This document shows, piece by piece, positions 5,913 through 10,532 of a stretch of 10,532 nucleotides of DNA (position 1 is its first letter; each line of letters begins with the position of its first letter). Under the pieces are notes generated by a model. That model saw nothing but the letters and a program-made list of their open reading frames with translations. It did not search any database and was not told where the DNA came from. The stretch covers positions 1 to 10,532 of the forward strand of contig DKDF01000034.1 in the NCBI GenBank assembly GCA_002451755.1. The letters are read 5' to 3'. Origin of the DNA: Ruminococcaceae bacterium UBA6855. Its GTDB lineage: Bacteria; Bacillota; Clostridia; Oscillospirales; Acutalibacteraceae. The position numbers and the translations under genes were made by a program.

Positions 5913-6978
5913 AAACGGACAGAACATAAAGCTCACGGTGTTCGGCGAATCGCACGCGAGCGCAGTCGGAGTTGTTATTGAGGGACTGCCCGCAGGCGAA
6001 ACGATAGACGAGGAGCAGACAATGCAGTTCATGCGCCGCAGAATGGGCGGCAAGGCGTGGAGCACTCCGCGAAAAGAGGAGGACAGGCCTGAATTTCTGT
6101 GCGGTCTGCTCGGCGGCAGAACAACGGGGGCGGCGCTCTGCGCAATAATACGCAACAGCAACATCCGTCCCGCGGACTACGAAAACATGAAAAATATCCC
6201 GCGTCCGTCCCATGCGGACTACCCCGCGTTCGTCAAATACGGCGGCGCAAACGACCGAAGCGGCGGCGGGCAGTTTTCCGGCAGGCTGACGGCTCCCTTG
6301 TGCGTCGCGGGCGCGATAAGCGAACAGATACTCGCGCGAAAGGGCATAAAAGTCGCCGCGCATCTCTCGCGTGCGGCGGGCATCGACGACGCGCCGTTTA
6401 ACCCATGCAACCCGGACAACGGACTTTTCGACAAGCTCAAAGCAAAGCTCTTCCCGACTATTGACGACAAGGCGGGCGAAGAGATGACAAAGAAAATAAT
6501 CGAGGCAAAAGAGTCGCTCGACTCCGTCGGCGGAATAGTCGAATGCGCGGTCACGGGACTCGGCCCGGGGCTCGGCGACCCGATATTCGGCTCGGTCGAG
6601 AGCAGGATATCTTCAATGATATTCGGCATCGGCGGCGTGCGCGGAATAGAGTTCGGCGCGGGATTCTCTGCGGCGGACATGACCGGAAGCGTCCACAACG
6701 ACCCTTACTGCCTCATTGACGACAAGATAAAAACGGTCACGAACAACCACGGCGGCATCATCGGCGGACTCACGAGCGGAATGCCGATAATATTCAGAGC
6801 GGCGTTCAAGCCGACCCCGTCGATAGGTCTGCCGCAGAGGAGCGTCGATCTCGATTCGCTCGAAGAGACGCGCCTCGAAGTCAGAGGCAGGCACGACCCG
6901 TGCATCGCGGTGCGCGCAGTCCCCTGCGTCGAAGCGGCGGCGGCAGTGACCGTCCTTGATATAGTGCTCGGCAAATAA
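5902..6978 (+). CDS. aroC: Chorismate synthase
   Basis: This 358-residue enzyme needs reduced FMN and removes phosphate from EPSP to give chorismate, the branch point for the aromatic amino acids. Signature regions are FGESHASAVG (14-23), RPSHAD with H104, RSGGGQFSGRLTAP (119-132) and RHDPCIAVRAVP (330-341). Two of these differ from the most common bacterial form: GESHA instead of GESHG, and GGGQFSGR instead of GGGRSSAR. As far as I recall, the FSGRLTAP form occurs in other Clostridia, so I read it as a lineage variant and not as damage. ATG 5902 lies inside the end of aroA, with GGAGG at 5889-5893 and 8 bases of spacing, which suggests translational coupling. pheA follows after 21 bases. Confidence 0.95.
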   Translation: MSSENGQNIKLTVFGESHASAVGVVIEGLPAGETIDEEQTMQFMRRRMGGKAWSTPRKEEDRPEFLCGLLGGRTTGAALCAIIRNSNIRPADYENMKNIPRPSHADYPAFVKYGGANDRSGGGQFSGRLTAPLCVAGAISEQILARKGIKVAAHLSRAAGIDDAPFNPCNPDNGLFDKLKAKLFPTIDDKAGEEMTKKIIEAKESLDSVGGIVECAVTGLGPGLGDPIFGSVESRISSMIFGIGGVRGIEFGAGFSAADMTGSVHNDPYCLIDDKIKTVTNNHGGIIGGLTSGMPIIFRAAFKPTPSIGLPQRSVDLDSLEETRLEVRGRHDPCIAVRAVPCVEAAAAVTVLDIVLGK

Positions 6979-6999
6979 ATTCATACGGAGATGGTAAAA

Positions 7000-8139
7000 A
7001 TGGAACTTTCAGACTACAGAAAAGAACTTGACTCAATCGACGCGCAGATGCTTGAGCTTTTCAAGCAGAGAATGAACACCGTGCGCGGCGTTGCGGAATA
7101 TAAAAAAGAAAATAAACTGCCCGTCCTCCAGCAGGGCAGAGAACGCGAGATCCTTGCCGCCGCGGCGGCGGGGGCAGGCGAAGAGCTCGAGGACTACGCC
7201 CGCACATTTTTCGCGACCCTCATGGATGTCAGCCGCTCTTATCAGGAGAGACTGACCGCAAAGGGCGGCGTTATCTCGGAGACTATAACCGATGCTCTCA
7301 AAAACACTCCGCCGATATTCCCGAAGCACGGCACCGTCGCCTGCCAGGGCGTTGAGGGCGCATATTCCCAGCTCGCCTGCGACAAGCTCTTTACTGCTCC
7401 GTCCATCTCATATTTCAAGAATTTCGAGGGCGTGTTCGCCGCCGTTGAACAGGGGCTGTGCGAATACGGTATTCTCCCGATTGAAAACAGCACCTACGGC
7501 ACGGTCAACGAGGTCTACGACCTGATGAAAAACTACCGTTTCCATATTGTAAGAAGCATCAAGCTGAAAGTTGACCACTCCCTGCTCGTCCTGCCCGGCA
7601 CCGAGCTTAAAGATGTCAAGGAGATATTCTCCCACGAGCAGGCAATCGGACAGTGCTCGGAGTTCCTCAAGGCGCACCCCGGCATAAAGGTCACCGTGTG
7701 CGACAACACCGCCGCCGCGGCAAAGATGCTCCACGAGAGCGGCAGGCACGACGCCGCGTCTATTTCGTCGGCGGGCTGCGCGAATCTCTACGGTCTGAAA
7801 AAGCTCGACACCCGCGTGCAGAACACGGACGGCAACTTCACCCGCTTCATCTGCATCTCGAAGAAAGCCATGATCTTCCCCGGCGCGGACAGAATAAGCC
7901 TCATGCTCTCCCTGCCGCACAGACCCGGCTCGCTCTATTCGCTCATCTCGAAGTTCTCCGTCCTCGGGCTCAACCTCACAAAGCTTGAGAGCCGCCCGAT
8001 AGCCGGCAGCGACTTTGAATTTATGTTCTATTTCGACATCGAAGCGTCAGTATACTCCCCCGCAGTCCTCGCCCTGCTCGACGAACTTTCGGACAGTCCG
8101 GAGCTGTTCGTGTTCCTCGGCAGCTACTCGGAGGTCTGA
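7000..8139 (+). CDS. pheA: Chorismate mutase-prephenate dehydratase (P-protein)
   Basis: This 379-residue bifunctional enzyme turns chorismate to prephenate and then to phenylpyruvate, the phenylalanine branch. Residues 1 to about 85 are an AroQ-type chorismate mutase with R7, R24 and K35 at the expected catalytic places. The prephenate dehydratase domain runs from about 111 to 285, with ACQGVEGAYSQ (114-124), ILPIENSTYGTVNEV and the catalytic TRF motif (T281-F283). A C-terminal ACT domain follows, with RPGSLYSL (308-315) and ESRP (330-333); ESRP is one of the Phe-binding motifs of the E. coli P-protein, so feedback by Phe is likely. ATG 7000 is chosen because an in-frame ATG at 6991 directly abuts the GGAG (6987-6990). 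Its mutase also supplies prephenate to TyrA, which has no mutase domain of its own. Confidence 0.95.
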   Translation: MELSDYRKELDSIDAQMLELFKQRMNTVRGVAEYKKENKLPVLQQGREREILAAAAAGAGEELEDYARTFFATLMDVSRSYQERLTAKGGVISETITDALKNTPPIFPKHGTVACQGVEGAYSQLACDKLFTAPSISYFKNFEGVFAAVEQGLCEYGILPIENSTYGTVNEVYDLMKNYRFHIVRSIKLKVDHSLLVLPGTELKDVKEIFSHEQAIGQCSEFLKAHPGIKVTVCDNTAAAAKMLHESGRHDAASISSAGCANLYGLKKLDTRVQNTDGNFTRFICISKKAMIFPGADRISLMLSLPHRPGSLYSLISKFSVLGLNLTKLESRPIAGSDFEFMFYFDIEASVYSPAVLALLDELSDSPELFVFLGSYSEV

Positions 8140-8140
8140 C

Positions 8141-9373
8141 ATGAAGTGCGCACTCATCGGCGAAAAGCTCGGTCACAGCTACTCGAAGCTCATTCACGAG
8201 GCGTTCGGCTTGTATTCATATGAACTGGTCAGCCTGCCGAAAGACAAGGTCGGCGAGTTCATGGAGAACGAAGAATTCGACGCGTTCAATGTGACTATTC
8301 CATATAAGCGCACGGTCATGCCCTACTGCTCATACATCAGCCCGGGGGCTCAGAAAATAGGCAGCGTCAACACCGTTGTCAGAACGCCCGACGGGCTTCA
8401 CGGATTCAACACCGACTATTTCGGCTTCAAATCCATGGCAGAGCGCGCGGGAATAGATTTTGCAGGCAAAAAGGTCGTCATTCTCGGTAGCGGCGGCACT
8501 TCGCTGACCGCGAGAGCCGTGGCATCGGACGGCGGCGCGGAGAGAATAACCGTAGTCTCCCGCTCCGGCGAATACAACTACGATAATCTCGAAAAGCTCG
8601 CCGACTGTGAAGTATTGATAAACACGACACCCGTCGGAATGTATCCGAACAACGGCAGCTCGGCGGTGAATATCGACAAATTCCCGCACTGCGAGGCGGT
8701 GCTCGATGTGATATATAACCCGCTGCGCACAGAGCTTATCATGCAGGCGCTCGAACGCGGGATAAAATGCTCGGGCGGGCTCTATATGCTCGTCGCGCAG
8801 GCGGCGCAGAGCGCAAAATATTTCTGCTCCGCCGAGATAGGCAAAGAAGAAATCGAGCGCGTATTCCGTTCGCTCGCGCTCGATGTTCAGAATATAGTCC
8901 TCGTCGGTATGCCCGGATGCGGCAAGACGACCGTCGCCGGGGAACTCTCAAAGCTCACCGGGCGAAAGGCGGTCGACACGGATTCGCTCGTCGAAGAATC
9001 GGCGGGAATGAGTGTGCCTGAAATATTCTCGCAATACGGCGAGAAGCGTTTCAGGGAGCTTGAAGCGCAGGCTGTCCGCAGCGCGGCAAAAGAAAAAGGG
9101 CTGATAATCGCAACGGGCGGCGGCGCAGTGCTCGACCCCGAAAATGTCCGCGCTCTCAAGGGCAACGGGCGCATATATTATCTCAAAAGAGACCTCGATC
9201 TGCTCTCGCTCGACGGCAGACCGCTCTCGAAGAGCCGCGAAACGCTTGATAAAATGTTCGCAGCACGCGACCCGATATATTCAAATTGCGCGGACGCGGC
9301 AATTAACAATGATTTATCCCCTGTGTTGACCGCACAGCGGATAAAGGACGAGCTCGGCTCGTCCGATATATAG
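8141..9373 (+). CDS. aroEK: Fused shikimate dehydrogenase-shikimate kinase (AroE-AroK)
   Basis: This is a 410-residue two-domain protein. Residues 1 to about 248 are shikimate dehydrogenase, reducing 3-dehydroshikimate with NADPH: GHSYS (11-15), NVTIPYK with catalytic K56, SVNTV, FNTD with D92, and the nucleotide-binding GSGGTS (116-121). Residues from about 251 to 410 are shikimate kinase: P-loop GMPGCGKT (256-263), DTD (279-281), FRELE, GGG (326-328) and RPL (360-362). Both sets of catalytic residues are intact and no stop or frameshift separates the domains, so the two consecutive steps (4 and 5) are on one chain. ATG 8141 comes one base after the pheA stop, with GGAGGT at 8130-8135. This is the last gene of the operon, before a strong hairpin. 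The gene symbol is descriptive only. Confidence 0.94.
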   Translation: MKCALIGEKLGHSYSKLIHEAFGLYSYELVSLPKDKVGEFMENEEFDAFNVTIPYKRTVMPYCSYISPGAQKIGSVNTVVRTPDGLHGFNTDYFGFKSMAERAGIDFAGKKVVILGSGGTSLTARAVASDGGAERITVVSRSGEYNYDNLEKLADCEVLINTTPVGMYPNNGSSAVNIDKFPHCEAVLDVIYNPLRTELIMQALERGIKCSGGLYMLVAQAAQSAKYFCSAEIGKEEIERVFRSLALDVQNIVLVGMPGCGKTTVAGELSKLTGRKAVDTDSLVEESAGMSVPEIFSQYGEKRFRELEAQAVRSAAKEKGLIIATGGGAVLDPENVRALKGNGRIYYLKRDLDLLSLDGRPLSKSRETLDKMFAARDPIYSNCADAAINNDLSPVLTAQRIKDELGSSDI

Positions 9374-9386
9374 GAGACAGGTTTGG

Positions 9387-9425
9387 CAAAAGGGAGCAGA
9401 AATTCTGCTCCCTTTTGTCGTTTTC
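9387..9425 (+). terminator. Terminator of the aro operon
   Basis: A perfect 13-bp stem, CAAAAGGGAGCAG (9387-9399) with CTGCTCCCTTTTG (9405-9417) around a 5-base loop, begins 14 bases after the aroE-aroK stop. Part of the T-run is in the stem and further T residues follow at 9421-9424. The mirrored A-run on the 5' side would let it work on both strands. Confidence 0.85.
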
Positions 9426-9438
9426 ATATTGATTTCTA

Positions 9439-9467
9439 TTGACTGTTTTGATTTTTTATATTAGTAT
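9439..9467 (+). promoter_or_regulatory. Weak candidate promoter of the REP-associated transposase
   Basis: TTGACT (9439-9444) and TAGTAT (9462-9467) are 17 bases apart. The -10 matches only four of six positions, and the start of transcription would nearly coincide with the ATG at 9474. There is no clear ribosome binding site before that ATG, so expression would be low or from a leaderless message. Confidence 0.3.
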
Positions 9468-9473
9468 TGTGGC

Positions 9474-9992
9474 ATGAATACATTACCGAAAAGAAAATCC
9501 ATACGACTAAAAGGATATAACTACGGCAGCGAAGGCGCATATTTCGTAACAATCTGCACTCATGACAAAAAATGCACCCTTTCCCGCATCCGTAGGGACG
9601 ACCCTTGCGGTCGTCCGCGCATCGAGCTTACGGAACTCGGAAAAATTGCGGATAAAGCTGTATTTGCAATTGAAAACAAATATAAAGTAACAGTCAGCTA
9701 CTGTTCAATCATGCCTAACCACATTCACCTGATTATCTTTATCCCTAAAGAACGGACGGGGGCAAGCCCCGTCCCTACGCTATCCAAAATAGTTGGCTCA
9801 TATAAATCAATCATAGCTGTCGATTACTTATGCCTATGCAAATCCAAAGGCATCGTAATGGGTTCTCTGTGGCAAAGCAAATTTTACGACCATATAATAC
9901 GAGACGAAGACGATTATCTGACAAAAGCCCAATATATAGAAAATAACCCCGCAAAATGGATTGAAGACAAATACTATATTAAAGATATCTAA
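9474..9992 (+). CDS. REP-associated tyrosine transposase (IS200-like Y1 family)
   Basis: This 172-residue HUH-type single-strand nuclease belongs to the RAYT branch of the IS200/IS605-like transposases, domesticated or solitary enzymes that act on REP palindromes. The HUH motif is H83 and H85 in MPNHIHLI (80-87), and the likely catalytic tyrosine is Y154 in QYIENNP. LWQSKFYDHIIRDEDDY matches the family C-terminal part, so the protein looks complete. Two REP-like palindromes lie within the coding region and are translated in frame as residues 40-48 and 94-102. The gene is more AT-rich in its codons than the aro genes and has no good ribosome binding site, consistent with transferred origin. 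No second transposon gene or clear element ends are seen. Its activity cannot be judged from sequence. Confidence 0.88.
   Translation: MNTLPKRKSIRLKGYNYGSEGAYFVTICTHDKKCTLSRIRRDDPCGRPRIELTELGKIADKAVFAIENKYKVTVSYCSIMPNHIHLIIFIPKERTGASPVPTLSKIVGSYKSIIAVDYLCLCKSKGIVMGSLWQSKFYDHIIRDEDDYLTKAQYIENNPAKWIEDKYYIKDI
9591..9616 (+). repeat. REP-like palindrome, copy 1 (inside transposase gene)
   Basis: Positions 9596-9603 (GGACGACC) pair perfectly with 9609-9616 (GGTCGTCC) around the loop CTTGC. The 5' flank is CGTAG. It is translated in frame as RRDDPCGRP. The stem plus a short conserved tail on one side is typical of REP elements bound by RAYT enzymes. Confidence 0.75.
9754..9779 (-). repeat. REP-like palindrome, copy 2, inverted (inside transposase gene)
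   Basis: GGACGGGG (9754-9761) pairs perfectly with CCCCGTCC (9767-9774) around GCAAG, with the tail CTACG at 9775-9779. Read on the minus strand it has the same flank, loop and outer stem as copy 1. Only three base pairs of the stem differ, and both partners change together. It is translated as residues R94-T102, between the HUH motif and the C-terminal helix. Confidence 0.75.
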
Positions 9993-9996
9993 GAAA

Positions 9997-10026
9997 TTCC
10001 CCGGTCGACGCAATGTGACCGGGGAA
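9997..10026. terminator. Shared terminator between convergent genes
   Basis: TTCCCCGGTC (9997-10006) pairs with GACCGGGGAA (10017-10026), a perfect 10-bp stem with a 10-base loop. It begins 5 bases after the transposase stop and ends 4 bases before the stop of the minus-strand gene. It is flanked by A/T-rich sequence on both sides: AAATTATTTATT on the plus strand and TTTCTT on the minus strand. It probably terminates both transcripts, though neither T-run is perfect. Confidence 0.7.
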
Positions 10027-10029
10027 AAA

Positions 10030-10532
10030 TTATTTATTCAACCGCGCTTTAAAGCTTTTCATCATGTCCTCGACCCCTGCGGCAAACACGGACGCGGTGT
10101 GCGCGCCGATGGAAAACATCTCCTGATAATGGGCGTAATCTTTGAAAAACAGCTTTTCCGCAAGCTTGCCGTAGCCTGCGAAGAACATACAATAATCGTT
10201 GTCAGGGATAATATATCCGAGCGCGTCATTCGCGAGCCCGAAAACCGCTGTGTCCCCGCCGACTATATCACAGAGACTTTTGAAGCCGCTCGCCCTGTTT
10301 GTAATGCTGTTTTCCGCGAGCATATCGCCCGTACCGCTGACAAGACCGGGCGTTATCTCCCCGGGCACAAGCAGGGCTTTGAACTCGCCGCCGAGTTCGA
10401 GATACCCCGTCTCCGTCTCAAGTTCATATATTCCCTTTGCGGGTCTCGCCATATCGAAGCACGCGAAGCCGAGCTTGCCTATCATCTTTTCGAGCGGATT
10501 ATCGACCCTAAGCGCCGTTTCTTTGTGTATTG
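10030..10532 (-). CDS. C-terminal part of a neutral ceramidase-like protein (partial)
   Basis: The reading frame is open from the TAA at 10030-10032 to the window edge, so the N-terminal part lies outside; about 166 residues are visible. An internal ATG at 10483-10485 is not the start, because the frame continues upstream with plausible residues (HKETALRVDNPLEK). Segments LLVPGEITPGL, FGLANDALGYIIP and YQEMFSIGAHTAS resemble the end of the catalytic domain of neutral/alkaline ceramidase-like proteins (the PF04734 type), which cleave the amide bond of N-acyl sphingoid lipids in the known members. The catalytic residues of that family are not in this part, so activity and substrate are unknown. 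In bacteria lacking sphingolipids such proteins may have another amide substrate. The family call is moderately sure. The gene is convergent with the transposase. Confidence 0.55.
   Translation of the reverse strand, partial: IHKETALRVDNPLEKMIGKLGFACFDMARPAKGIYELETETGYLELGGEFKALLVPGEITPGLVSGTGDMLAENSITNRASGFKSLCDIVGGDTAVFGLANDALGYIIPDNDYCMFFAGYGKLAEKLFFKDYAHYQEMFSIGAHTASVFAAGVEDMMKSFKARLNK

Noticed and set aside
8015..8140. Upstream extension of the AroE-AroK protein into pheA
   Set aside because: The extra residues overlap pheA in another frame and have no dehydrogenase features. The ATG at 8141 has GGAGGT and begins directly with the AroE substrate-binding domain.
9474..9992. Full insertion sequence around the transposase gene
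   Set aside because: No tnpB gene, flanking target repeats or clear element ends are seen. The RAYT-type motifs and palindromes point to a solitary REP-associated enzyme.
1..10532. CRISPR array, rRNA or tRNA genes
   Set aside because: No regularly spaced direct repeats and no rRNA or tRNA signature sequences were found in reading the window.

Overview
The window looks like chromosomal DNA of a Clostridia-type Firmicute, probably near Ruminococcaceae/Oscillospiraceae. The reasons are strong GGAGG-type ribosome binding sites, GC-rich third codon positions, a type I-beta DAHP synthase with an N-terminal ferredoxin-like domain, a chorismate mutase-prephenate dehydratase, and a REP-associated transposase with its palindromes. 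The taxonomic placement is inference from these traits and was not checked against a database.

Layout. Positions 117-1342 (minus strand) hold a two-gene unit: a Sir2 protein deacylase followed, with a 4-base overlap, by a YkgJ-like cysteine-cluster protein. A divergent intergenic region (1343-1548) carries a promoter in each direction. On the plus strand, promoter 1491-1519 leads into a 5' leader holding a 41-residue Tyr/Phe-rich peptide ORF (1549-1674), competing RNA stems and an intrinsic terminator (1697-1727). This has the form of a ribosome-mediated transcription attenuator. It precedes one long operon, 1759-9373: aroF - tyrA - aroB - aroA - aroC - pheA - aroE/aroK fusion, ended by a 13-bp terminator hairpin at 9387-9417. 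Downstream are a REP-associated tyrosine transposase (9474-9992) with two REP-like palindromes inside its own coding region, a shared terminator (9997-10026), and on the minus strand the C-terminal part of a ceramidase-like protein that runs off the window (10030-10532).

How the genes work together. AroF makes DAHP from PEP and erythrose-4-phosphate; AroB makes dehydroquinate; AroE and AroK (one fused protein) make shikimate and shikimate-3-phosphate; AroA makes EPSP; AroC makes chorismate. PheA and TyrA then lead to phenylpyruvate and 4-hydroxyphenylpyruvate. Only dehydroquinate dehydratase (aroD/aroQ) is missing and must lie elsewhere. The leader peptide is rich in Tyr and Phe codons and has no Trp codon, which matches the two end products made by this operon. 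Control therefore probably acts at two levels: attenuation through charged tRNA-Tyr/tRNA-Phe, and allostery through the AroF N-terminal domain and the PheA ACT domain.

The most notable signal is this leader-peptide attenuator on a shikimate operon in a presumed Firmicute, where T-box riboswitches would be the more usual expectation. The REP palindromes inside the transposase gene and a possible internal promoter ahead of tyrA come next.
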